Positions 52,840 to 61,666 of a DNA stretch of 64,000 nucleotides are shown in pieces. The DNA comes from Calothrix parasitica NIES-267 (lineage in GTDB: Bacteria > Cyanobacteriota > Cyanobacteriia > Cyanobacteriales > Nostocaceae). Both the position numbers and the translations under genes were made by a program. The notes under the pieces are model-generated. The model was not told where the DNA came from. It made no database searches and worked only from the letters and a program-made list of their open reading frames with translations. The DNA is taken from NCBI RefSeq assembly GCF_002368095.1, contig NZ_AP018231.1:1-64000 (forward strand), given 5' to 3'. How positions within the stretch are numbered: the first letter of the stretch is position 1; each line of letters begins with the position of its first letter.

Positions 52840-54693
52840 TCAGCGTTCCAATCCCCGATTCTTTTTCTTAGATGCTTGTTTTTGCTGCACTTTTTGAAGC
52901 CGCAAACGCTCCAATAGTTCTAAATTCCAATCATGTGCTTGTGGTTGCGCTATGGTTGTCTGCGGTAGTAATTCTTTTATAGCTCGTGCCCTACTGCGTC
53001 CCGTATCATCGTTATCGTAAGCAGCTATAATAGCAGGAACTTCTCTGAGAAATTCTAACGGAAGACTTTTGGGGCTATCCACCGCCATATACATGGTTCT
53101 TTCGGATGGTACATCTCCACGTCCCATTAAACCAATACTGGCGGCTGATAGCGCTTCAATAGGAGATTTACAAAGGACTACTTTTTGTATTTCGTCTCCT
53201 GGCTTACCGCCCAAAGGGAAGTAAAACCATCCCTCTTTCCGTCTTGAATTGAGTGCGTATCCCATAAACGAATTATTTTCTCCCCGCGTCCCCCTTAAAA
53301 ATGCGCCTTTTAAAGTAGTTTCTGCATTTTTGTATTGCGTTCCTTCTTTTACTGGAAGCTCGCGCATTGCAAATACAGTATTTTGTTGCTCATCAGCATA
53401 GAGCCATTCCTTTTGATGAAGCGCAGCAATTAAAACTTTAGTTAATCCGCGTTTCTGTACCAAATAATTTTGTACGTCGAGCCACTTTGATTCATCCGGG
53501 GTTGGTGGTTCAAAAGTTGGTGTGGGTTCTTCTTTGACGATTTTAGTAACTTGTTTATCTATCAAAGGCTTGGTAGCACGCAGTATCCCTTCTTCCCCAA
53601 ATTGGTCGTATAACCAGGCAACAGAAGACCTAAAGTTAAAATTATTAACGTGCATGACTAAATCAATAGCCCCACCGCCACCTTTTCCTTCTTTCAAGTC
53701 ATACCACTTAGAACCATTAATACCGATAGCTTGTCCCAAGCCCTTCCAACGATTTTCTCCTTTTTCAGCTTTATCTAATCCTAAATTCCATGCCACTTCT
53801 TCCAGAGGTAAATCCCTTAATTTATCAGCTTGCTGTTTCCAATAAAAGTTCTCCGCTTCTAATTCAGTTACGCGCTTTTCTAATGAGAGCCGTAATTTTT
53901 CAGAAGCCGTTGCTCTTTGAGATGCCCGTCTTTCTAACTCTACAATTCTTCTATGGTCGGCTAGCTGATGATTTATAGATTGAATTGTGGGGTCTGCTTT
54001 GATGCGCTCAAATAATTGCTGTGCCGTTTCCCCCCGTTTGGGTGCCAGTCGGTCTAATTCCAAAGTCAAAGGTTCTTGATTGACTGCTTGATAGTATTCC
54101 TTAACCTTGGTGTGTGTGGCTTTGCTGCCCTTCACACCCCTTTCAATGCCCAAATGTGACAACCCTTTGGCATAGCTATCCTGAAGCTTAGACATTTTAA
54201 TGCTAGCTTGCCTGCCATCTCCCCCAAACATAGCTTTATGACTTAGTTTTTTAGTTTTATCGTTAACGGGGACGATATAAGCGTGGATGTGGGGAGTAGA
54301 TTCATCTAAATGTAGTTCAGCCCGAACGCATTTTTCTCCAAAGTTTTCTTGCAACCATTTTGTTGAAGCGTTAGCAAAATTCCGCATTAATTTATCATCC
54401 CATTCCCCAGCTTTGTCCGGGTCATGAGGACGAAAATACTCCGGGGATGCGCTTAAGAAAATTTCGCTGCATAGTACCGCATCTTTACGCGGTTTGTGTT
54501 TAGTAGATGCAGCTATTTTGGCTTTTACTATTTCCTCTAAAGACGGGTCATTATCATTTCCAATCAACCGAATATTTTCTTTATAAGGGTCAGCATTGGG
54601 TGTATCTTGAAGTCGGGCTGTATGTTTTTCGCTACCGCCCACATTCCCAAAACTTTTTAATTTTCCAACGCGCATGATTGCTAAAGCAGTCAT
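52840..54693 (-). CDS. MobV relaxase fused to DUF3991/Toprim primase-like domain
   Basis: About 617 residues from ATG 54693 (MTALAIMRVGKLKSFGNVGG), preceded by GGTGGGG; the frame extends to 54795. MobV motif LHLDESTPHIHAYIVP near residue 134 is the HxDExxPHxH metal/catalytic signature. The C-terminal half (LGQAIGINGSKWYDLKEGKG, AIDLVMHVNNFNFRSSVAWL, VVLCKSPIEALSAASIGL, IIAAYDNDDTGRSRA) is a primase/Toprim-like module. Expected to nick oriT and possibly prime the transferred strand. Confidence 0.9.
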   Translation of the reverse strand: MTALAIMRVGKLKSFGNVGGSEKHTARLQDTPNADPYKENIRLIGNDNDPSLEEIVKAKIAASTKHKPRKDAVLCSEIFLSASPEYFRPHDPDKAGEWDDKLMRNFANASTKWLQENFGEKCVRAELHLDESTPHIHAYIVPVNDKTKKLSHKAMFGGDGRQASIKMSKLQDSYAKGLSHLGIERGVKGSKATHTKVKEYYQAVNQEPLTLELDRLAPKRGETAQQLFERIKADPTIQSINHQLADHRRIVELERRASQRATASEKLRLSLEKRVTELEAENFYWKQQADKLRDLPLEEVAWNLGLDKAEKGENRWKGLGQAIGINGSKWYDLKEGKGGGGAIDLVMHVNNFNFRSSVAWLYDQFGEEGILRATKPLIDKQVTKIVKEEPTPTFEPPTPDESKWLDVQNYLVQKRGLTKVLIAALHQKEWLYADEQQNTVFAMRELPVKEGTQYKNAETTLKGAFLRGTRGENNSFMGYALNSRRKEGWFYFPLGGKPGDEIQKVVLCKSPIEALSAASIGLMGRGDVPSERTMYMAVDSPKSLPLEFLREVPAIIAAYDNDDTGRSRARAIKELLPQTTIAQPQAHDWNLELLERLRLQKVQQKQASKKKNRGLER

Positions 54694-54747
54694 TGAAAAA
54701 CCCCACCAACAACGAGAGTAAAATAAGCCCCGTAGGGCGAACGCAAC

Positions 54748-54835
54748 TTCTGTGTCCGAGAGAGCGTACAGCGAGCGAGGATGGGCGCAGCCCACCCCGC
54801 AGGGGCGCAGAAGTGAAGTGAGTACACTTCGATTA
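54748..54835 (-). promoter_or_regulatory. Candidate oriT upstream of the relaxase
   Basis: A hairpin GAAGTG-AGTA-CACTTC (54815-54830) and an outer pair ACTTCTG (54748) / CAGAAGT (54808) lie 55-140 nt before the relaxase start, the usual place for a MobV oriT. The nick site itself cannot be assigned. Confidence 0.45.
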
Positions 54836-55097
54836 TAACGAAACTACTCGAAATTGCTTTCGGGGGTAGGCGGGACGAGTAATGTAGGGGGACATCTTGG
54901 GAGTGTGGATGTGACGACGTAATCCCGCGTACTATTAGTTAATTCGGTTGGAGCGTAGCGTTTATTTTAATTTATTAAAAGTTGAAAAATTCCCGATTTA
55001 ATTATTTTTTAAAATAGCAGAAGATTGAAATAACGATAAAGCTGTTTCTCTACAAGAAGTTACGCGCTAGCATTCAACATTATTACCATCAAATTAT

Positions 55098-55182
55098 TTT
55101 AATTTATATGCAACAGTTGAACCGAGAATAGTCGCATTCAACAATTCTTTTTCATTTTTGTTTATGTAGACTACCTGCTTAT
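55098..55182 (-). pseudogene. Truncated paralogue of the 80-residue protein at 10018
   Basis: Reads KQVVYINKNEKELLNATILG then STVAYKLK-stop, matching the C-terminal half of the 80-residue protein at roughly two residues in three. The 5' half is gone; the break lies close to the MITE-like copy, whose insertion may have caused it. Confidence 0.7.
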
Positions 55183-55206
55183 AACGGTTTACAAGTATCA
55201 TCGGAA

Positions 55207-55371
55207 CAGAAAACCGGGATAAGAAGCATTACATGAATACTACAAAACGCCGGAGGTGTTGAAACTCTTGAAAAATCGTTAGGCAGTAGTTGGTAAAAAG
55301 AAAAGTGAGCTACTACAACTTTCAATAAAATTCTTACACAATAAAGCTTTTAAGCTTAACTCAGTTTTATG
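55207..55371. repeat. MITE-like dispersed element, copy 3 (diverged)
   Basis: Ends CAGAAAACCGGG and CTCAGTTTTATG, and the flank TACAAGTATCATCGGAACAG, match copies 1 and 2; the interior differs. It again sits just 3' of a minus-strand gene. Confidence 0.6.
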
Positions 55372-55384
55372 ATAACGATGATAC

Positions 55385-56785
55385 TCACGCCCCAGTGCAG
55401 TGCTTCGTTGCGGGGTTTACTCGCTTTAGTGGTGGCTGTTGCCATGTGCCATTAATCGCCTCTTGTTGTGGCAAATAAAGCCGCAAGGATATGAAGAAGC
55501 CCTTATCCGGTGCAGGGAGCCAGTTCTTCCTCTTTTTTTCTTCAGTTGGTTGAGCGGACTGGATATAAAGCGTCAGTCCCTCATCTTCGTCGAGAACGAG
55601 TTCGTTGTTGTCCAACATCGTTGAATTAATAAGATAGCGCTCGAGTTCGTTCTTCACGAGAAGCTGCTCGGGGAGATTATACATCGTTGCCGACCAGAAA
55701 GCGTCAGCCGGGGGCAATCCACCTGGCTCGAAGCGTAGCGTATAACAGACATCGCCTGATCCATTTAATTCGTTGCCGTCTGCATCGTTATAGTAGGAAG
55801 GATACATAGCCTCCTCAATGGAATTGCCCCAAATGCCAAGAATCGCGCCAGCCATTCGGTACAGGTAAATGTTACCTGTTCCCGTCAAGTACTCACGTGT
55901 GCCGAATAGGTCGGCGGCGGTGACTTCTTGGGTGGCAAGTTTGTTCTGCTTCAGCTCCAGATAAGCATCCCAACCATCCTTTACACCTTGCTCGACGGCC
56001 TGCTTCAATTTCCAAGAGAGTGCTGTTGGGTTAAAGGTCAGTCCAGGTCCGATGTTTAGTTTTGCGAAGCGAGCCATCAATTCCGTTTCCGATTCGTGTG
56101 TTGGGCAAAACGTCGTGAGCAGGAAGTTCAACAGGCTAAATATTCTGGGTGAAGTTTCGCCCTCGTCCAGTCTTACGGGGATCGGGTATTTCACCGCTCG
56201 CATTTCCGCTGGCGGCTCCGTATTTGTAAACTTACTCAGCGGCTGCACCTTGTAACCGTTCTCAATGATGTTTTCGACATTCTCTAAGTCATCTGAGTCG
56301 AAAAGCTGGGTGCGGTACAAGGCTAGCGCAAGATTGGTTTCGCTACGGATAACTGCGGTGATTTCAGCCGGTATCTGCCCCGTCCAGTCAGGACCAGCCA
56401 GCAAGTACTTGCCTCCGCCATTACCCGTTGTCCGAGTGCCAACGTATTCAAAATTGTGAGTGTAAGCATCGATGAGTTGGATAGAGTAGTATCGTTGAGG
56501 GTCTATAACTGGGACCGTCAAAACTAAAGGTTCTGCGCGAAGATCTGCGCCAACCACACAGTAAGGTGTATCCGCGTTTGGTGTCTGAATTGCTTTGTCC
56601 GATGGCGTGAACAGTCGTGCTGCGCCAAGCAATTTATTCAAGGGGCCTTTGTATTCGGGATTATTGGGCCAAAGAAAGTAGGCAAAAAGAATCCGATAGC
56701 TGTCCACCATCGGATATGCGTAAATGAATGCATCTTTCGCGATTAATCGGGCTTCTTGTGGAGTAAGTGTGGACGAATCAGCCAT
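55385..56785 (-). CDS. DUF1254/DUF1214 protein
   Basis: 466 residues from ATG 56785 (MADSSTLTPQEARLIAKDAF), chosen because AAGGAG lies 7-8 nt upstream; the frame is open to 56887. IQTPNADTPYCVVGADLRAE and DPQRYYSIQLIDAYTHNFEY mark DUF1254. The C-terminal half (RFEPGGLPPADAFWSATMYN, LTLYIQSAQPTEEKKRKNWL) marks DUF1214. Function unknown; homologues are often exported but no signal peptide is seen here. It is more GC-rich than its neighbours, suggesting transfer. Confidence 0.85.
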   Translation of the reverse strand: MADSSTLTPQEARLIAKDAFIYAYPMVDSYRILFAYFLWPNNPEYKGPLNKLLGAARLFTPSDKAIQTPNADTPYCVVGADLRAEPLVLTVPVIDPQRYYSIQLIDAYTHNFEYVGTRTTGNGGGKYLLAGPDWTGQIPAEITAVIRSETNLALALYRTQLFDSDDLENVENIIENGYKVQPLSKFTNTEPPAEMRAVKYPIPVRLDEGETSPRIFSLLNFLLTTFCPTHESETELMARFAKLNIGPGLTFNPTALSWKLKQAVEQGVKDGWDAYLELKQNKLATQEVTAADLFGTREYLTGTGNIYLYRMAGAILGIWGNSIEEAMYPSYYNDADGNELNGSGDVCYTLRFEPGGLPPADAFWSATMYNLPEQLLVKNELERYLINSTMLDNNELVLDEDEGLTLYIQSAQPTEEKKRKNWLPAPDKGFFISLRLYLPQQEAINGTWQQPPLKRVNPATKHCTGA

Positions 56786-57954
56786 TCTCAATTCTCCTTC
56801 ATAATAATGTGCTACCCAACAATACCTTCGCAAAAAAAAGAGTATCAAAAGAGAGGGCTGATGTAGTAAAGTTATTGTTTTCCACAACTACAACTTAATT
56901 GCTGCAAACAGTCCATGTTCGACATATTAGCACTATTACTATTACAATATTTGCAGTTCGCAACAGCTACTAATGCATCGTAAAAGGCGACAGCAAAGTG
57001 GCGTTGCAGCTTTATCCGGGGTACAGCCGGGATATCTGCATTTTAGGACACGACGTAAAGATATGTTAAGCAGATATTTGAAACCATTGATAAAACGTGT
57101 TTCAATATTGAACTGAGTGTTTCCTTTGTTGTAGAAACATCCCCAAAATTGGCCATTTATGGGTAAGTTTGGGAGACTGAATCGCGTGACTGCGTTTGTA
57201 TCAGCGACAAGCGATTAATTTTTCTTACCATTATTTTTACGTCCTCCACCGTTCGTGACTTCTGCCCGGTGTCAGTTATAAAACTCAGTGCATAAATCTT
57301 TTATAGATAAAAATTTCGTATACGTTTATTTTGCCCGCTACAACCTTGGCAAGCTACTATGCTTATAAAATAATCGGTTACTAAAAGTTTGTATATAAAA
57401 TGTCTAACCAGCAATTATTAGCATGCTAACTATTTGACTATTAATTTATTTTCAAACCAAAACCGAGCAAAAAGTGAGGTATAATACTACAAGTGTCCTA
57501 AATTATTGTTATATAAAGCTTTCAGCCGATGTTAATGTAAAACTGTGCAGTACCGATGCTCGGTAACGGTTTCTGAAACTATTGCGGTTAAAGGATATGT
57601 ACCTTGTTGTGACAATTAAAAATCTTACTTTTAACTTACTTTATAGCGTAATACATTATTACATTATCAAAGTGTCACAGGTATAGTTGCAATTGTGATA
57701 TTTTTATGCATACAAAATATTGACTAATGCATCAATAAATTTTGATTGGTAGATGTTTCATGCAGCATAAATCCCTGCCATCTCCCTCGGAAAAAAATCG
57801 CTCTCCATTTATGGTTCAAATCATACTGACTCCGATTTTCACATAGAGGGTTCAGGTGTTGAATCGTCCGGGGTGGCTGACAACCGTTCAAAACTTTCGC
57901 TCTCTCTATTACAGCACGTATAGAATTAACTCTTATGATGAAAATTTTTCCATC
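56786..57954. other. Long intergenic region
   Basis: About 1.2 kb without a convincing gene. A promoter-like TATAAT lies near 57481 on the plus strand; AT-rich, with no repeats recognised. It may hold regulatory or decayed sequence. Confidence 0.4.
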
Positions 57955-57990
57955 AAAAAATGCCTCCCGATTTCTCGGAAGGCATTTTTA
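57955..57990. terminator. Bidirectional terminator after psbA
   Basis: AAAATGCCT/AGGCATTTTT-type arms around CCCGATTTCTCGG give a strong hairpin with T-runs on both strands, about 45 nt past the psbA stop. Confidence 0.8.
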
Positions 57991-57997
57991 TTATTTA

Positions 57998-58019
57998 GAG
58001 ACGTAATGCATTACGTCTC
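57998..58019. repeat. 22-bp perfect palindrome in psbA 3' region
   Basis: GAGACGTAATG followed by its exact complement CATTACGTCTC, 15 nt past the psbA stop. It resembles dispersed palindromes of cyanobacteria; may stabilise the mRNA end. Confidence 0.7.
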
Positions 58020-58034
58020 CAGATTATTCAATTA

Positions 58035-59117
58035 TTAACCGTTGATTGCGGGAGCGCTTACTGCTACAGGAGCAGAATCAAGTGCAGCTAAATCAAGAGG
58101 GAAGTTGTGAGCGTTACGCTCGTGCATTACTTCCATACCCAAGTTAGCTCTGTTCAATACATCAGCCCAGGTGCTTACAACACGACCACTGGAGTCGATT
58201 ACAGACTGGTTGAAGTTGAAACCGTTCAAGTTGAAAGCCATTGTGCTTACACCCAAAGCGGTGAACCAAATTCCGACTACAGGCCATGCAGCTAAGAAGA
58301 AGTGCAAGGAACGGCTGTTGTTGAAGGAAGCGTATTGGAAGATTAAACGACCAAAGTAACCGTGAGCAGCTACGATGTTGTAGGTTTCTTCTTCTTGACC
58401 GAACTTGTAACCGTAGTTCTGAGATTCGGTTTCGGTTGTTTCACGTACCAAGGAGGAAGTTACCAAAGAACCGTGCATTGCACTGAACAAGGAACCGCCG
58501 AATACACCTGCTACACCTAACTGGTGGAAGGGGTGCATCAAGATGTTGTGCTCAGCTTGGAACACGAACATGAAGTTAAAGGTACCAGAGATACCTAAAG
58601 GCATACCATCGGAGAAAGAACCTTGACCAATGGGGTATACCAAGAATACTGCGGTTGCTGCTGCTACAGGAGCGGAGAATGCAACACAGATCCAAGGGCG
58701 CATACCTAAGCGGTAGGATAATTCCCACTCACGACCTAAGTAGCAAAATACTCCAATCAAGAAGTGGAAACATACCAATTGGTAAGGACCACCGTTGTAC
58801 AACCACTCATCTAGAGAAGCTGCTTCCCAGATTGGGTAGAAGTGTAAACCGATTGCGTTTGAAGAAGGAACAACTGCACCAGAGATGATGTTGTTTCCGT
58901 AGATCAAAGAACCTGCAACAGGCTCGCGGATACCATCTATGTCAACAGGAGGTGCTGCAACAAAAGCGATGATGAAACAGGTGATAGCAGAGAGTAGTGT
59001 AGGAATCATCAACACGCCAAACCAACCGATGTATAGGCGGTTATTGGTGCTGGTAATCCATCCACAGAACTGCTCCCACGCCGAAGCGCTTTCGCGTCTT
59101 TGTAATGTGGTTGTCAT
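58035..59117 (-). CDS. psbA: Photosystem II reaction centre protein D1
   Basis: Full-length 360 residues: [20 protein letters not shown] to the processed tail after PLDLA. Functional residues are in place: Tyr161 ([13 protein letters not shown]), Asp170, His198 ([10 protein letters not shown]), His332/Glu333 and His337 ([10 protein letters not shown]), Ala344 cleavage site. [11 protein letters not shown] carries Glu at position 130, the high-light-type isoform. Integral thylakoid protein. Intact on a plasmid-like replicon next to a transposon. Confidence 0.98.
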   Translation of the reverse strand: MTTTLQRRESASAWEQFCGWITSTNNRLYIGWFGVLMIPTLLSAITCFIIAFVAAPPVDIDGIREPVAGSLIYGNNIISGAVVPSSNAIGLHFYPIWEAASLDEWLYNGGPYQLVCFHFLIGVFCYLGREWELSYRLGMRPWICVAFSAPVAAATAVFLVYPIGQGSFSDGMPLGISGTFNFMFVFQAEHNILMHPFHQLGVAGVFGGSLFSAMHGSLVTSSLVRETTETESQNYGYKFGQEEETYNIVAAHGYFGRLIFQYASFNNSRSLHFFLAAWPVVGIWFTALGVSTMAFNLNGFNFNQSVIDSSGRVVSTWADVLNRANLGMEVMHERNAHNFPLDLAALDSAPVAVSAPAING

Positions 59118-59181
59118 GGTTCAGATAATTGCGTTTGTCTTATATATATATCAGTAAGCTTTTTTGCTTACCTATATTTAT

Positions 59182-59210
59182 ACATTAACGTATATTTTAC
59201 GTTTTGTAAA
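59182..59210 (-). promoter_or_regulatory. Candidate psbA promoter with inverted repeat
   Basis: On the minus strand TTTACA (59205-59210) with TAATGT 17 nt on; between them an inverted repeat AACGTA/TACGTT (59187-59203) could bind a regulator. The -10 match is weak, so assignment is tentative. Confidence 0.4.
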
Positions 59211-59452
59211 GTTTTTTTAATAAAGCTTGTTTTATCAGACCCATATGTTAAAGCTATCAATGAACATAATTTGGGCATTATAAGGACTGTAGTTTTCTTC
59301 TGCCAGGATGCTAATAAACTTCATCTACCCGCTATCGTTGCGTGTTTTAGAACGGATATGTTTACGTTTTGGGCAATGTCCAAGGCGTAAAGCACGGTTG
59401 CGGGTAATGGCAAAATATAATTATGGAGTGTGTCAAATAAAGGGTGCGCTCT

Positions 59453-59575
59453 ATGTGGCTCAGATACGGCGTTAACCAAGATAATAATCTTGTTGCAATT
59501 GAAGATTCCCCCAGGGGTAAAACCCAATTAAGGTGCCCGTACTGTGGGGGAAAGCTGACAGCCAAGAAGGCATTG
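59453..59575 (+). pseudogene. 5' fragment of the CoiA-like/GIY-YIG gene
   Basis: ATG 59453 with AAGGGTG upstream; reads MWLRYGVNQDNNLVAIEDSP then CPYCGGKLTAKK, after which the frame runs into unrelated sequence and stops at 59647. The zinc knuckle CPYCGG precedes KKGRVKEHHFAHDG in relatives, and that continuation starts at base 1. The gene was cut at AAGAAGG, where the transposon begins. Confidence 0.7.
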
Positions 59576-59634
59576 AGCCGAGATACGTGTAAAAACCTGC
59601 AAGATGGTCTTAAAACTCTTTCTATATATAGCTT

Positions 59635-60093
59635 TCAAGGTTTTTGATTTTCTGATTTATAAGGCTTTCCGCACATTGGGCAAAATTTATACCTCAACGA
59701 CACAACAGGATGCCCGCAATTAGCGCAACTTGCTCGTAACTGAGTACCGCATAGATAACAGAATTTTGCTCGAACATTCCCCCAGATTGGGTCAGCATCA
59801 CTTCCAGGAGTCCAACACTGGGGACAAAATTTAATCGAATGAACTTGTTTAACTTCTTCACCCCTACTTACAGCTTCCAAGTATTCAAGTGGGATTCCCA
59901 AGCCAATCGCTAAACCTTGCATGGTTTTACGATTGATTCTAACCGTCAGCCCCCGCTCAATCTTTCCTACAGAACGAGAATGGATACCAGCAGCATCCGC
60001 TAACTCAAACTGAGTCATTCTCAAATGTTTTCGGATTCTCGTTACATAGTCAGCAAGGGATTCTCTTTGTTGGGGATTTTTAAAAGTGTTCAT
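59635..60093 (-). CDS. XRE HTH regulator with double zinc ribbon
   Basis: 152 residues. N-terminal HTH (YVTRIRKHLRMTQFELADAA ... RSVGKIERGL) followed by zinc-ribbon pairs CPQC, CYLCG, CANCG, CPMCG. Starts at ATG 60093, divergent from the tyrosine recombinase with 83 nt between starts, so probably regulates it and itself. A transposon-encoded regulator by position. Confidence 0.8.
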   Translation of the reverse strand: MNTFKNPQQRESLADYVTRIRKHLRMTQFELADAAGIHSRSVGKIERGLTVRINRKTMQGLAIGLGIPLEYLEAVSRGEEVKQVHSIKFCPQCWTPGSDADPIWGNVRAKFCYLCGTQLRASCANCGHPVVSLRYKFCPMCGKPYKSENQKP

Positions 60094-60176
60094 GAAAAGC
60101 TGTCCATTTACACCCTTAAAAGATATATAATTTGCTTAGAAAAAACCTTGCTGTAAACACATAAATTATCAGCGTT

Positions 60177-61079
60177 TTGACTGTAACTTTAGCCACCATT
60201 GTAGTTGAATTCTTGGAGCGTCCTGGGCTGGCACCAAGTACCAGGAGAACATACGAATTTACTCTTGGCTCTTTGCTCAAAGAATATGGAAGTTGGTCAA
60301 TAGAAATTATCAGTAAACAAACATTAGTTGAGTATTTAAATAGTCTTAGTCACTTAAAATACACAACTCATCATAAGCATCAAGCAATACTGCAAAGTTT
60401 ACTTAATTTTGCAGTAGAATCCGGGTATATAAAATCTAACCCAATTCGTGGATTAAAGCAGCGTTCTCCACAACGAGAAAAAGGCGAGCATAAAAGCGAT
60501 GATACAATAAGATATTTAACACCAGAACAATTAAATATACTCTATAAAGTCACTAAAAATGACCTACGGATGTCAGCAATAATTTACTTGCTACATCGCA
60601 CAGGATGTAGAATAGGTGAACTTTTAGCCTTAAATTTAGAAGGTATAGATATTAAAAATCAAAAATTTCAGGTATTAGGGAAAGGTAATAAAAAACGCTG
60701 GTGTTTTTACAGCGATGATGCAGCTAAATCTTTAGATGAATATTTAAAATATTCAAGACATCAAAAAAGTAATGCGTTGTTTACAGCACAACACCCAGTT
60801 ACCTTAGAAGTTACTAGAATTAGCTATCATACACTACACGATTATTGGCGTGAAATCACAAATAAAAATCCAGAATTAAATGGAATAAGAATCCATGATT
60901 TACGACATACATATGCTACAGAAAGAGTCGGATTGATGGGTATTGAAGAATTACGTTCCTTGATGGGACATTCCAGTATTCAAACAACATTGCGTTATCA
61001 ACAAGTAACCTCTAAGAAAGCGGAAGAAGTTGCACGTAAAGCACTTAATAATTTAATAAAAAACGGATTACAACTCTAA
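60177..61079 (+). CDS. Tyrosine recombinase of the transposon (TnpI-like)
   Basis: 300 residues from TTG 60177 (TVTLATIVVEFLERPGLAPS). Core-binding domain (YLNSLSHLKYTTHHKHQAIL), then the catalytic set: Arg in HRTGCRIGELLALNL, Lys in VLGKGNKKRW, HDLRHTYATE, LMGHSSIQTTLRYQQ with Tyr nucleophile. In Tn4430-type elements such an enzyme resolves cointegrates. The 17-bp inverted repeat at 61519 could be its site. Confidence 0.88.
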   Translation: MTVTLATIVVEFLERPGLAPSTRRTYEFTLGSLLKEYGSWSIEIISKQTLVEYLNSLSHLKYTTHHKHQAILQSLLNFAVESGYIKSNPIRGLKQRSPQREKGEHKSDDTIRYLTPEQLNILYKVTKNDLRMSAIIYLLHRTGCRIGELLALNLEGIDIKNQKFQVLGKGNKKRWCFYSDDAAKSLDEYLKYSRHQKSNALFTAQHPVTLEVTRISYHTLHDYWREITNKNPELNGIRIHDLRHTYATERVGLMGIEELRSLMGHSSIQTTLRYQQVTSKKAEEVARKALNNLIKNGLQL

Positions 61080-61097
61080 ACATTCGCTTTCACATAG

Positions 61098-61373
61098 CTA
61101 GCGGTTTTCTATTTTCCATTTTTCAAGACGTTCCATAAGTTCTAAAAGAATATCTTTTACTTCTGCCAATACAACTTTATACAAGTCATATCTATATACA
61201 TCTTTTTTACCCAAGTAAGAATAGTGTAATGTGAACCAGTTCCCTTTTGGATAAATTATGATGCGACGGTGTAGTGTACGTAGTTTAGAAGTTGGATGTA
61301 TAGAAAGATTCATATGTGAGAACCCTGGAAAAAATATTGAAGCGTACTTTGATTCAATAATTTGGTCAATCAA
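61098..61373 (-). CDS. Hypothetical 91-residue transposon protein
   Basis: Starts at TTG 61373 (IDQIIESKYASIFFPGF); basic, with RRIIIYPKGNWFTLHYSYLG and a helical end (VKDILLELMERLEKWKIENR). No family recognised. It is convergent with the recombinase and divergent from tnpA. Confidence 0.45.
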   Translation of the reverse strand: MIDQIIESKYASIFFPGFSHMNLSIHPTSKLRTLHRRIIIYPKGNWFTLHYSYLGKKDVYRYDLYKVVLAEVKDILLELMERLEKWKIENR

Positions 61374-61518
61374 CCTTCAGCATATGGGATAAATAAGTAT
61401 GCTGCCAATTACTTTCTTTTAATACATTTTCATAACTAATTTTGACACTGTACCATTCTTCACAAGACATGATTTGAATAAAATTAATTTGTTTTTCAAT
61501 GCACTTTTATGAGGTGCA

Positions 61519-61559
61519 TTTTGGATAATAGAAGTTACACATACTTCTATTATCCAAAA
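61519..61559. repeat. 17-bp perfect inverted repeat, candidate recombination core
   Basis: TTTTGGATAATAGAAGT and its exact complement around a 7-nt spacer (TACACAT). This is the size of a tyrosine-recombinase core site, located between the recombinase and tnpA. No T-run follows, so a terminator is unlikely. Confidence 0.65.
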
Positions 61560-61666
61560 AAAATAGCTGTTTACCCAAAAGAATATAAAATACTCTTTGG
61601 TTGGAGAATAAGAGATAAATTTTATAAATTCGTTTTTTATACAGTGGCGTTGCTATTTTTACTTAA

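Larger units (their letters stand above)
54840..55384. other. Intergenic region with relic and MITE-like copy 3
   Basis: Apart from the oriT candidate, it holds the truncated paralogue at 55098-55182 and the element copy at 55207-55371. No intact gene seen. Confidence 0.4.

Noticed and set aside
57856-58038. 60-residue plus-strand frame upstream of psbA's end
   Set aside because: It runs through the terminator hairpin and palindrome and has no ribosome site.
61519-61559. Rho-independent terminator
   Set aside because: Flanked by A on the plus strand and by no extended T-run after the hairpin; better as a recombination core.
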